A stretch of DNA of 64,000 nucleotides from Paragonimus westermani (taxonomy: Eukaryota > Platyhelminthes > Trematoda > Plagiorchiida > Troglotrematidae), in contig QNGE01002409.1 of assembly GCA_008508345.1 (NCBI GenBank), positions 38,843 through 102,842 on the forward strand, given 5' to 3'. This document shows, in pieces, positions 21,135-32,834 of the stretch; the stretch's first letter is position 1, and each line of letters starts with the position of its first letter. Under the pieces are notes generated by a model. The model was not told where the DNA came from and did no database searches. It saw nothing but the letters and a program-made list of their open reading frames with translations. The translations under genes and the position numbers were made by a program.

Positions 21135-21665
21135 GAATGAGCTAAGTGGATCTACTTATCGTTACCATTCAAGGGCGAGGTAGCGGCGGAGTTGACATCA
21201 CGTCAGATCACTAATGTTATCAGCACGACTTATTGTGCAAATAGTTCTGTTGTCAAGTTTCACTCAAAACAGGCGGTTTCACTGAATTTGAAAGATCACG
21301 TGCTAAGTAATGTTGACTCTTTCTTAAGCTATTCATTTGGCTGCTCCTGTAGTTAAGCATGCTGGGCGTCTGTCTGAAATAATCAGTGAACACTGCCATG
21401 CTTGGCTTCACGCTGGGCAACATGACACATCAGTTCATCCATCCTGGTCCACTTGATCGATTGTGATCAACACACAGACAAGAAGAGAACATTTCGTACC
21501 GTCTATCGGGTCCCGGCCACCTAGCCACGAAAGGTCAAATGCCACATCCTCTGGATAGCCGAGGCGGTCGCAATCGGACTACGTTAGCCATGTTTGTGTG
21601 TGCATGTACAATTCGTTCAAACCCTGCAGCTTCCTTGGCCTAGCACGGCCGCCCAAATTGTGAAA
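21135..21665 (+). pseudogene. Penelope-like element PLE-4: GIY-YIG end
   Basis: A plus frame reads YLSLPFKGEVAAELTSRQ (about 21148-21204), then VSLNLKDHVLSN and LSYSFGCSC, the usual lead-in to the PLE endonuclease. A damaged GIY-YIG block follows (AGRLSEIISEHCHAWLHAG, about 21360-21420). Then RTVYRVPA and ILWIAEAVAIGLR in another frame, and the tail FVQTLQLPWP near 21610-21640. Frameshifts and stops make it dead. Everything from about 21181 on is also the outer part of the left arm of the large inverted repeat. Confidence 0.75.
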
Positions 21666-22847
21666 TAATTCTCTACCGTCCCACAGTCCCAATCCGACCT
21701 CGCTTGTGCTCTCACCCACAGCGAAACGGTGTTAATCATTTATCCAATCATTGTCTCTTAATTAATCTTTGATCAGTAACATTCTAACCCGTCCCATTAT
21801 TCTATGTAATTGTGCCAACCAAGGGGGAGAATTTATCGAAGACAGTTTGTTCACTGAAACTTTGTTTTTCATAACGAGTTTTACCGGAGCTTATGAATTA
21901 ACGTGTGCATTACTAGGCTGCATGAGAAGCTTCATTTTGTTGGATTAGACACTGAGAATTGGATTGGGTGTTAGCTGGGCACGTAATTTAACAAGATAAA
22001 TGTATATTTTTAGCGGCTATTGCAGGAATCTTCTTGTGATGGTATCCACCAGTGTATCATCTTTAAACGATAAACTGATGCTTGCGCATTCTGTTCTGTC
22101 AGCTGCGGTTGGCCTGTTTTATCCCCCATTTTGTATCTCTCTGTCTACCGCCCTTTCTTGGAAACCACCTTACAGTGTTTTACGTACGAATGCCAAATTG
22201 TCAGTCGTACACATTCTTGCGGATCCGCACGTCAGACAGTTACTTTAGTCGCTGTTCAATGTACGGGATATTAATCTGAAGCTTCAAGGGAGACTTGCTG
22301 TTAGATTTGAGAAAACGATTATATCCTTTTCGATATGCAACTGAAGTTGATTGAGGTTTCTAAGACTTATTCCCAACATTCCGAATTCAATGTCTCAAAT
22401 AAATTTGAGCTAGCATGGCATCAGAACGTCAACTTCAGAGTTGAAACGTGAGCATTTAGTGAAAGAGTAAAATACGCAATCTCCAAGAACCACATTGGAA
22501 ATTGTAGGATTGATGAACAAGGGATCCTGGAATATGAGCCTAAAAACGAGATATCGTGGATGATGACGAAATTAGGCATCTTTAAAGTGTCTTGAAGAAA
22601 AAACGTTGAATTCATCCACGAGATGCTACAGAGTTTATTGTGTGTCCAAGGGTTTGCGGTAAGAATTGTCGTGTGTAACATTACGAGACAATCACACTGA
22701 ATTTCTACCAGTGCTGAAACTGAAACTCGATTGTCTGACAAAGAACTATGTGCACTGTTGAACTCGACTACTGTCAATAAGTTAATTAGCAAAATCAGAG
22801 CTTGCAAGTACATAGTGGCCAGAATTTGAATCTTCGCACTAGCTCCG
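21181..22847 (+). repeat. Large inverted repeat, left arm
   Basis: About 1.67 kb that matches the reverse complement of 26269-27937 with no difference seen in the stretches I compared, except near the two ends. It contains the PLE-4 endonuclease end, then about 1.2 kb of unidentified DNA. The outer boundary lies inside PLE coding; the inner boundary is at CACTAGCTCCG. Confidence 0.92.
21828..21871 (+). repeat. 44-bp direct repeat, copy in left arm
   Basis: Identical to 22849-22892, which starts right after the inner end of the left arm. It begins AGAATTTATCGAAGACAG. Confidence 0.93.
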
Positions 22848-22848
22848 A

Positions 22849-22892
22849 AGAATTTATCGAAGACAGTTTGTTCACTGAAACTTTGTTTTTCA
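22849..22892 (+). repeat. 44-bp direct repeat, copy at arm/PLE-5 junction
   Basis: It overlaps the last base or two of the left arm's inner border and is followed at once by the 3' end of PLE-5. See 21828-21871 for the partner. Confidence 0.93.
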
Positions 22893-22899
22893 CAAATGG

Positions 22900-25560
22900 A
22901 TCAAATTAGTGACCTGTGATCATGAGATTTTTAGCAATTGATGTTACGAGATTTTGAGCAACGGGTTCACCGTTTTGAGCTTGTTGTATCGTCAGTTGTT
23001 TCATCCATTTCGGGGCGTGCTCCGCTACTCGCTGAAATAGTCGTCGATTTGTTCTGCCTATATAAACGTCACTGCAAGTGAACTGGTAGATGACAGGAAA
23101 GACAGAATGGATGGGCAAATTGCGTTCGGGATTTTGGAGAATGGGTACTTTGGTGGTTTGAACTAAGCGAAATTGAGCAGCCGCATTTGTACGGATAGGG
23201 AAGACTTCAATTTATGCCTGGTCTTATTGGCCAAATGATCTCATTCAAATTGCAGAAATGGAAATATATCTTTCTTCTGGGCTGTTCGAAGTGGGACATT
23301 GCATTGCATTGTCCATCTTGCTGTGAGTCGCCAAGAATTTTTCAGGATATCCGTTTGCTAGTAACGTTTTGCCTAGCTTATCTTGTTTCGCCCGCGACTT
23401 ATCAGGGACGGAAATCCGCCTGGTCCTATGAAATAGGGTCTTGACTGAACCACGCTTGAATGCTATTGGGGCAAAGCTGGAGGACTGAAGATATTTCACG
23501 CTGCATGTTGTTTTACGATGGACTGATTACTGTACTGTCTCATCCTCAAGCCTGGTGACGAATATATTCAAGAAAGATAGGCTATCGTTTGAGTGCTTAT
23601 CGCGAAACAAAGTTGGGTTGGGGTAGATAGAGTTAAGAAGGTTAGAAAAACGAATCAAAATGATCAACTTTGGTAAAAATCAAAATGTAATCAACATACC
23701 GTTGGTGCAATCCGGCTTTGACATCATTATCCGGGACTTGTCGTTTGATCATTCCTAACAAGATATCAGCCAGTGTTGGACGTAACGGACTATCCGTACC
23801 CAACCGTCTGTTTGTCTAAAATGGAGTCTCCCGAAAGTAGACGTAATGTTTTCTGTACACATCAAGCTGAGATCCTTGAGATATTTAGGTGGATACTGAT
23901 AGCACAGTTCTGGACAGAAAGGAAACCACATGAAAATTCACTTGACTCAATGAAGGGAACATTTGTGAAAAGGGAATCAACGTCAATGGAATACATGGTT
24001 TGAGAACTCACCGACACGCTTTCCAATGCCTCTGCTAGTTCAAAGAAGTCTTTTAGACAATGGGAAGGCAACAGTTTGCAGACGAGATCCGAAGTATCAA
24101 CTAGCCAACGAGTAGCTTTGTTGTGTGTTGAATTGTTACGTTGTGCCGCAAAAGACGCTTGACCTGTGAATTTGTTTATTGCACAAACTCCCGTACAGGT
24201 CATGTCAAAAAATCAATCACAAATTCGTACACTCATTTGCACGGCAGACATGCACTCGCATACATTGGATGACAGTACGTTGTTGTTCGTCTTGTTGGAA
24301 GTTTTCACACGGCACGTATACACTATTCCGATAGTCTCTTCTTGTCTGTCGTCTTCCTGGCGTTCAGGGCTTTCGTTCCTGAATGTCGCCTGTCTTTAGC
24401 AGTATACTACTCACAACGAAACCGCCTGTTATACAACACTTATGAAAAGCTGGTCTCGAGGGTGCTCCATTCGTGTGTATTGTTGGTGCACTCCGCATTG
24501 TTGGTGTTGCCGGGCCTACCGGCCTTGTGCCTATAGTGATTTTCAGATATATGACCATGCAACAGCAATATCTGAAGTTGACTCGCTACTTCCTTATCCA
24601 GCAGTATGTTATTTTCAGCCGTTTTGTCTTCTCTAAAATTTCGTTGTTCTTCCAAGATTGTGTTCATTTTCCCCACATAACCGTTCTTGCTCATGATGAC
24701 CACACCAGAGCCTTTATCCGACTTTAGAAACACTAAGTGCCGCATTTCTCTCAATTCCTTCATGCCTTGATAATGTTCTTGTTTGAGACTGCATCGTTAA
24801 CGAATGGGTGCCGATAGGGATTAATTTGGACCATCTGCCAGTTTCTCACTGAACCAACTCGTCTCATCAGAAAACCTAGACAACAGATCCTTTAACTGAT
24901 CCTACATACATTCAAACTGAACTGGTGTATCTAACTTGCTAACGCCTTTAGGTGGTATTTTCACATTCAGTCCAAAGGAGAGGGCAACTGGTTGCGTCTG
25001 CGTAAACTGAGTTGACGAGAGATTGTGTGCATGCTTTAAACCATCACCAGAAAATACGCTAATATTGGCTGATCGTGGGAGACAGCAGTGTACAGAACGA
25101 AGAGTTCTGGTCTTGGTGTTGTGAATGGTTTTTCTGGAAAAGTTTTCAAAATTGATATGTCATACTAATGACAACCCACTGAGGATCTCAGCAAAGCGAT
25201 GGTGGGTTTCTGCAAAGCTGTTTAGTCCTCATGCTCCATCAATGTGCAAACTTGTTAACCTCACCAGGATGACGCCATTTCTTGGTAATTTTTCCCAGAC
25301 AATAACTTGAAAAACTGCGTTGGAAATGGATAAAGTCAAATACACTGCTCACAAAAATCAGTACTTGTCCGTTCCACTGCTATGTTGCTGGAGCTATATG
25401 CACAAAAGTGGGTGAAGCAACCTATAGGGTTGACGTGGTGTTGATGACATAACACTTGGTGGGAATGTATGCGTGGCCACAACCTGTCTACTTCTAACTG
25501 CCTGTCGTATATAACCTGCATGTTTTACGTGCGCGACTGATGGGACTAAACGAAATGTTA
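22900..25560 (-). pseudogene. Penelope-like element PLE-5, nearly full-length but decayed
   Basis: It runs along the minus strand from a terminal-repeat-like start (25385-25560) through an N-terminal region (LSFGLNVKIPPKGVSKLD, about 24940-25000). RT blocks follow: FLKSDKGSGVVIMSKNGY (about 24685-24740), HCLKDFFELAEAL and YSIDVDSLFTNVPF (about 23950-24060), then the catalytic box as YVDYILIF (about 23680-23710; the second Asp of YVDD is Tyr). After that come the thumb motif NGYPEKFL (about 23340) and the GIY-YIG block YQFTC then VYIGRTNRRLFQRVAEH (about 23005-23095). Stops and frameshifts break the frame. It occupies most of the spacer between the two large inverted arms. Confidence 0.88.
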
Positions 25561-26268
25561 ACATATCGCAAAATAGGATAAGTTGATTTATGAATGCATG
25601 ATGGGCTAACCATAAGTTTGATTGAACTGTGACAGCAGTGTGAACAATCGACTGCTTGTATCCACTACCCATGTTTCCTGTTTGCTGTGTGAACTAGCGA
25701 GAATTTTTGTCCCATTTGTTCGATAAATGACGAAACTTAAACTGCATACGAGGCCAGATTTAAATCTCTGAAGAAGTGAACACCCTGGAGCTGCAAAAAA
25801 ATGGTCGCGCAAGGAACTACTAAAAATGTTATCCATCTTAGTATAAAATTTGATAACCAATCATTCCGTTACGAATATTGACAAATTAGCGCCACGAAGC
25901 AGCAGCGAAATGGGAAAATCGGCCCGATTCCGGGCCAAACGATTAGTGACCTGACAGGGTTTCACCGTTGGAGAAAAGCGCCGAGCTAAACACCACCACA
26001 TGGATGCATATTCAGAAGACTGAAAGTGTTGGTACACATAGATGTGTCTATCACTACTAACAACTGAGTAATCGAAACTATCGATCGATGGAGGCATGCA
26101 CTTTTGGACTAGGTGCACATGATTGACTAACCATGAGAAAACGGGTGCTTTACACACATCCGTACATACGGTAAGTTGGGCCGATCTAGTGTTGAACGCG
26201 GTTGCAGATAAACACGTGCATTTGAATAATCTACTTCAGCAGGGCTAGTTTTAGGGTGTTGCAGTGGG

Positions 26269-27937
26269 TGCCGGAACTGGTGCGAAGATTCAAATTCTGG
26301 CCACTATGTACTTGCAAGCTCTGATTTTGCTAATTAACTTATTGACAGTAGTCGAGTTCAACAGTGCACATAGTTCTTTGTCAGACAATCGAGTTTCAGT
26401 TTCAGCACTGGTAGAAATTCAGTGTGATTGTCTCGTAATGTTACACACGACAATTCTTACCGCAAACCCTTGGACACACAATAAACTCTGTAGCATCTCG
26501 TGGATGAATTCAACGTTTTTTCTTCAAGACACTTTAAAGATGCCTAATTTCGTCATCATCCACGATATCTCGTTTTTAGGCTCATATTCCAGGATCCCTT
26601 GTTCATCAATCCTACAATTTCCAATGTGGTTCTTGGAGATTGCGTATTTTACTCTTTCACTAAATGCTCACGTTTCAACTCTGAAGTTGACGTTCTGATG
26701 CCATGCTAGCTCAAATTTATTTGAGACATTGAATTCGGAATGTTGGGAATAAGTCTTAGAAACCTCAATCAACTTCAGTTGCATATCGAAAAGGATATAA
26801 TCGTTTTCTCAAATCTAACAGCAAGTCTCCCTTGAAGCTTCAGATTAATATCCCGTACATTGAACAGCGACTAAAGTAACTGTCTGACGTGCGGATCCGC
26901 AAGAATGTGTACGACTGACAATTTGGCATTCGTACGTAAAACACTGTAAGGTGGTTTCCAAGAAAGGGCGGTAGACAGAGAGATACAAAATGGGGGATAA
27001 AACAGGCCAACCGCAGCTGACAGAACAGAATGCGCAAGCATCAGTTTATCGTTTAAAGATGATACACTGGTGGATACCATCACAAGAAGATTCCTGCAAT
27101 AGCCGCTAAAAATATACATTTATCTTGTTAAATTACGTGCCCAGCTAACACCCAATCCAATTCTCAGTGTCTAATCCAACAAAATGAAGCTTCTCATGCA
27201 GCCTAGTAATGCACACGTTAATTCATAAGCTCCGGTAAAACTCGTTATGAAAAACAAAGTTTCAGTGAACAAACTGTCTTCGATAAATTCTCCCCCTTGG
27301 TTGGCACAATTACATAGAATAATGGGACGGGTTAGAATGTTACTGATCAAAGATTAATTAAGAGACAATGATTGGATAAATGATTAACACCGTTTCGCTG
27401 TGGGTGAGAGCACAAGCGAGGTCGGATTGGGACTGTGGGACGGTAGAGAATTATTTCACAATTTGGGCGGCCGTGCTAGGCCAAGGAAGCTGCAGGGTTT
27501 GAACGAATTGTACATGCACACACAAACATGGCTAACGTAGTCCGATTGCGACCGCCTCGGCTATCCAGAGGATGTGGCATTTGACCTTTCGTGGCTAGGT
27601 GGCCGGGACCCGATAGACGGTACGAAATGTTCTCTTCTTGTCTGTGTGTTGATCACAATCGATCAAGTGGACCAGGATGGATGAACTGATGTGTCATGTT
27701 GCCCAGCGTGAAGCCAAGCATGGCAGTGTTCACTGATTATTTCAGACAGACGCCCAGCATGCTTAACTACAGGAGCAGCCAAATGAATAGCTTAAGAAAG
27801 AGTCAACATTACTTAGCACGTGATCTTTCAAATTCAGTGAAACCGCCTGTTTTGAGTGAAACTTGACAACAGAACTATTTGCACAATAAGTCGTGCTGAT
27901 AACATTAGTGATCTGACGTGATGTCAACTCCACCGCT
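26269..27937 (-). repeat. Large inverted repeat, right arm
   Basis: Reverse complement of 21181-22847. The outer end runs into PLE-6 coding, where the match to the left arm falls from near identity to only protein-level similarity. The inner end is at CGGAACTGG. Confidence 0.92.
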
Positions 27938-28640
27938 GTGTCACCCATGATCAGAAACAAATAGACGTTTTTCTTATCAGCAGTGTCTACTAAGGTTAGC
28001 GATACTCTCTCTTGCGTGTTGCTGTTGATCAGCTTTTCTGGACAGGCATTAGTGCCAAAAATCTTTTGAGTTATTTACTTCCTTCTTTATCATGTCATTG
28101 GTACAGATCCTCTTTTCATTATTAGTCAGACAACGTACCAGGCCACCTTTGGGAGTGATCAGTACGTAGCTATGTTTTCTTCGTAAATACGCTGGTCTGC
28201 GTGTCAGTCTCAGGTCCAGAATTGACTATCGCCCATTAACTTCCTTCCCCGCAATCAGTATAGCGTTGCTATCAGCCTTGTTAAAAAATTTCTAGTAATT
28301 TCTGAGTATTTTCTAAAGGTTCCAATAAGCAAGATACCGTCTACACATCCTCGGAGATGGCTTGTTTCTTGAATAACCTCATCCAGTTGGTTGTTTTCGA
28401 GCACATTCATGAAGATTTTGGCATGAACTGGTCTCAGCTGAGAGTCCATAGTGACACAATCCACCTCAAGAGAGAGCTCTCCGTTACAGTGAAATTGGAT
28501 ATTGCTTGCACTGGACAATGTTAATTCTCTAAGATCGTGCTATCCAACAGGAGGTTTAACACCTTGGTTACGCAATCGGCTTCATCTTTATCAGTCTTCC
28601 ATACGTTAGTAGAATGGTCGCTCATTAAGTGCCTCCAGAT
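27460..28640 (-). pseudogene. Penelope-like element PLE-6: RT catalytic region to GIY-YIG end
   Basis: Minus-strand blocks in order: a lead-in to the palm (near 28570-28640), FHCNGE and VTMDSQLRPVHAKIFMNVLE (about 28390-28490, cf. the usual G-V-A-M-G-S-P-L-G-P), the catalytic box as CVDGILLIG (about 28330-28360; YVDD has become CVDG), then CQEKLINSN and GDTAVELTSRQI (about 27900-28060), FGCSC and AGRLSEIISEH (about 27700-27790). The last 480 bases are the outer part of the right inverted arm and match PLE-4. It is dead by several mutations. Confidence 0.75.
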
Positions 28641-30879
28641 CGGACTTTGTAAGCAATCTGTATGACGAATTCTCATGGTCCAAATACCTGTAAAACGTAT
28701 ATATAGGGGTAGATTTAAGCTGTTCAGTATGAGAACTTCGATGTTCACTTACCAGATTTTTATCCGTCTTCCGAAATGAATTCCGAACAATTCCTTCCAC
28801 AACTGAATCTGCTGGAATTCGCCAGTACAACTCATCCCCGAGTGTCCAGAAACGTGCCCCTCGAAAGCACTGCAGCCTACCCACACCCTGTAATACTGTC
28901 AAGATTCAATAGTAAAATGGAGTCTTGATTACAACATAACACTGATTCAGCTCAACTCATTAACCATTCGTTCCCTGTTCGCCCGCTAACGAAGCCCTTG
29001 TACAACGGTTACATAAATGTGATGCTGAATCGCAGAAAACCAGCCTGTTCGCTACACTGTTTTTCACAAATACAACTTACTTCTTTTATCGTGCGAGGGT
29101 ATTTATACCGTTTTCATCCTTATTCGCACATGTGAGATGAACCATCTCTGTATGTGTACTCCATGAAACTAATCGTTCGTAAATAGCATCAGTCCAAGGA
29201 ATCACAATTAAAGTCGAGATAGACCCTGTTGAGTTCAACGTCCATCATCCGCAAATCTCATCATCGTCATCATCATTACCACCACTGCCGTCATCAACAT
29301 TGCTATAGATTTAAGCTCCAATCCTGTTTTGAGATAACTGACATGAAATGTCAATGTGGAGGATTTTTGTACGGTCTGCTGTGTAGTCAATGTCGAAAAC
29401 CAGTTTTAATGACTCCACGTCGGTATGTTGAACAGCAAGAGGACCGGAGGTAACCGTAGCTTCAAGCGGTTTTCGGCTACAGACCCTTCACCAGAGACTG
29501 TGGCTTCACCGATGATTTGCAGACTTCCTCGTTGGCAATGGTACTTATTCCGACGTAAGCCTACCACCCCGAATTTGTGTAACATTAACTTATAGCAGGC
29601 CAACTCGACTGAATATACCAGATATTGAATGGGAAATTAAAGGTTGTTCATCTGAAGAAAACAGTCAAGCGGTAGAGTATACAATCAACTGTTTCAATAA
29701 CAGCAAAACGCGGGTACAGAGCCTGAAAGCTGAAAGTGATCGTGTACCAACAGAATGCAAGTATTCATTAGAGAAGGTTGGCTCTACACCCAAACCTACA
29801 ATCGAATATAACAGTATTTCTTGAAACAGTAGACAAAACCCCAAATGTTTATACAGAAGTCCTATAGACTGCTCTGCAACTTAGTGTGACAGCTTCACAG
29901 TAAGAAACGGACGACTTCTCGAATTTCGTCACAGGAATGACATAAGATCTCGCTCCTTAGCTGGAGACGCAGCTGGGGTACAGGCTACATCGATTGAGTA
30001 AATGTTTACACGTGTTCAGCACAAATCCAACAAATACTGACGTAAGAACATATTCAAGTGAAATGAAATTGAAAGTTTTACCGTACTCTCTGTAAAAAGT
30101 CTCATGAAAAAGGAGGTGAACGCAAAAATGCTTGTGCGAAAAGTAGAGAGCTGTTTGCGAACCAAGTGAGAAGCTTGACTATTTTGGAAATGGTTAAGAA
30201 GGTGTGATCAATCGCGTAGAAAATGGACATGGAACTGTTGTCAAAGGGTACGGACCTTTAGTATGTTTGAAAGTAATAAACCTGTGATAGCTGGAGCAGT
30301 TATGCCCCCGAATGAATTTAGAAAACGCAAGTAAAATTATGTAACATGTACTCTGCAAAGACATTTCGACTGACATCGGCTACGACACACGGACTATGAT
30401 CCGTTAAAATACGCCAACTAACGATGCACACATTATCGATCTCACAGGAAGGCAGGCAGAAATAAACAGAAGCTAATAGGCAGCCTGAGATGGGGCTTAA
30501 GAGAAGAGGTGGAAATGAACTTATGTAAAAACACCCACTTAAGGAATAATACAAACTAGTGACTGCCACATGTTAACACCACGGTAGTGACAGGTTAACT
30601 ATCATTTGCTTCTGTACACAAGGTAAAGATTTATAACAATGTATCGCAACGACCTGAGCAAGAGGTAGAGTATGCTTATTAGTCGGGCAATACAGCATAC
30701 GAGAAGTTTTCTCCACCTGAATTTCATGTCACGTTTCTTCCAAATATCATGTGACAGAAGACTGGGTAGCATCCGTTTAGTTTTTCACTAGTCATTTGGG
30801 AATGTGTTCCGAGACACCTTTCCAACGCGTTTTCACCGTTCGGTCGATGTGATTGATTCCATAAGTACAAGCGAATTTA
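28641..30879. other. No recognisable gene
   Basis: It has a short imperfect ATC-rich stretch near 29255-29300 and otherwise only short open frames without motifs. Confidence 0.5.
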
Positions 30880-32000
30880 TAAATAATGTTGGATGTGGCC
30901 AGTGAGTTGCACTGGTCTATTCTAGGTGTTCAGGACAGCTGTGTCATCCGTATGATCAGTCTTAATTCTGCCCCATTGAATACACCTTTGACGGCATATT
31001 TTAGTCTACGTTGGATGAGAGTGTTTGCATCCTCACCATTTTATGGTAATGTTTTGTGCACGGGTTTGCGGGATACTGTTTCTAATGTTGACCGTTTCGA
31101 ATTGTCCCTAACGTATTCCGAGAGAAAGTGCGCTCGGTAATCTTTGTGTATTAGTATCTGGTGAATAAAACCTGATTCCTCTTCGATTGTCTCGGGTGGG
31201 CAAATTCTGCAAATCCGACCGAAAGGGGGTCTAACAAGACCACGTTTGAGTGATGTTGGTATGAAACTTTTGAAAACAGTATGCTGCTCCATCCAAGTGC
31301 GTTTCCTATGCACTCTTCTCGTGATGGATCCATATCACGGTTCACAGGATTTTCCACACCTATGGGATGTTTGTTATTCTCCTGAACTTCTGTGGTGAAC
31401 GAAACGTTCGGGTGTAGACTGTTGAGATCAGCGCAAAGTTCGCCAGCATGTCGTGGTGAGTCACACACACGGCGACATATCGATTATACGTTGTTGTGGA
31501 GTAAATGGTTGTTACTGCTTGTCTTTCTAAATGCATCGTAGAAATACCAGCAAGTCGGTAGAATTTACCATTGAATAAAAACTGGTTCATCATAGCACAC
31601 AGATACAAGATTTTACGAATTTCAAACACATGTAGTGCAAGGGATGTTATGTTCTGCTGCCAACTCATAGATATCGCATATCAATCGGGCTAGAGGAACG
31701 TTTGTAAAGATACCACTATCTTGCTCTTTAGTTTAGAATCTCATGTTTCTCTCAGGCTATGATAAGCAATCTTTGTGTGTAGTGGTCCCGGTAATCGGAC
31801 GAGCCACTGGGCCAGTTTGTGACACGGCGATTTCACCATCAATAGTATAGGTCTCATTGGTATGTCAGATTTGTGGGTTTTCGGTAAGCCATACATTTTG
31901 GGTAAGAGTTCACAGTAGGTTTTCTTATCACTCAAGCCGCTCTTCCTTACGTGCCAGAGACAATCGATCACTTCCTATTCAACAGATATAACGAAATCTT
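30880..32000 (-). pseudogene. Penelope-like element PLE-7, fragmented
   Basis: Minus-strand blocks: PKMYGLPKTHKSDIPMRPIL (about 31850-31910) of the RT fingers, NQFLFNGKFYR (about 31560-31595) of the palm, then LNSLHPNVSFTTEVQENNK and NRDMD (about 31330-31440). FIPTSLKRGLVRPPFGRICRI follows the thumb border (31210-31270; quoted pieces FIPTSLKRGLV and GRICRI), with a further thumb segment down to about 30900. The catalytic box region is deleted or unreadable. Several frames are used, so this is a pseudogene. Confidence 0.75.
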
Positions 32001-32834
32001 CCTAGTTAGCATCCAAGGGAACTAAAGTCGTAATACGGTAACGTATGCCCGGTTTCTATGTTACACCACATTAGAAGTGGTGACATGCTGGTAATATATT
32101 GGAACAAATGGTGGCTATCCGCTCACATCGTACGTATAAACCCCAGAGCGAACTTTTTGTGGTTCCCCGGGGGAGGGGCATTGCAGATGAGAAATGACTA
32201 AAACCGGTATTTTTACACGATTCACGGTACAAACAACGGACCGCCCAAACCCTTGTGGGTATGACAGCCCTATGATTGAAGTGAATGCGACCAAAACCGC
32301 AGGTTGACCCATTCGCATAATTGTGGAAATCAAACTGATAAACTGAGGCAATACGAGAGCCAACGAAAAACGGATGGGAACGTGTCCGATGTTTAACAGA
32401 AATGTAAATGGGTTTGAGATAATGGAGCAAGGAACAAGTTGCGCATATTAACCCTGAATTCGAGCAAGCGATTCTGGCTTAACACTGTTCGGTTTAGTTC
32501 AAAATACTATATAGCCAATATACTAATATTTGACGTTATAAACATCACAAAGGAATGGTATAAAAAACCGTCACAAGAAAGAAATGGCCACGGAAGTGTA
32601 AAAAAGTTAGGGATAGGAGAGGTAGAAATGAAGTGGTGAATTCGTTCTGTGGGGTAAAATATCCCGCTTTACATTCAAATTTGCCGGATACGTATCGATA
32701 ACCAAATAGTGTCCAGCAGTGAAATGTCCGGAACTGGGGAAATTAATGAATATGGAGGAAATCAGAGATTGAGCTTACAGTCTTTCTTTTGGTGCACGTC
32801 TCTCCTGTGTGAATACCATCCTACTGAGGATACA
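32001..32834. other. 3' flank of the bestrophin gene
   Basis: No coding motif is recognised. I did not find a canonical AATAAA on the minus strand within the first few hundred bases after the bestrophin stop, so the 3' end of the transcript is not located. Confidence 0.5.

Noticed and set aside
22421..22813. 130-codon minus-strand frame duplicated at 26264-26698
   Set aside because: It is present twice only because of the inverted repeat, is hydrophobic by composition and has no motif.
22255..22840. Coding-like frame in the non-PLE part of the inverted arms (also 26270-26860 inverse)
   Set aside because: Four or more stops and a frameshift, no recognisable domain; its conservation between arms is explained by the duplication.
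29229..29453. His-rich frame that could be a metal-binding peptide
   Set aside because: The His run comes from an ATC-type simple repeat.
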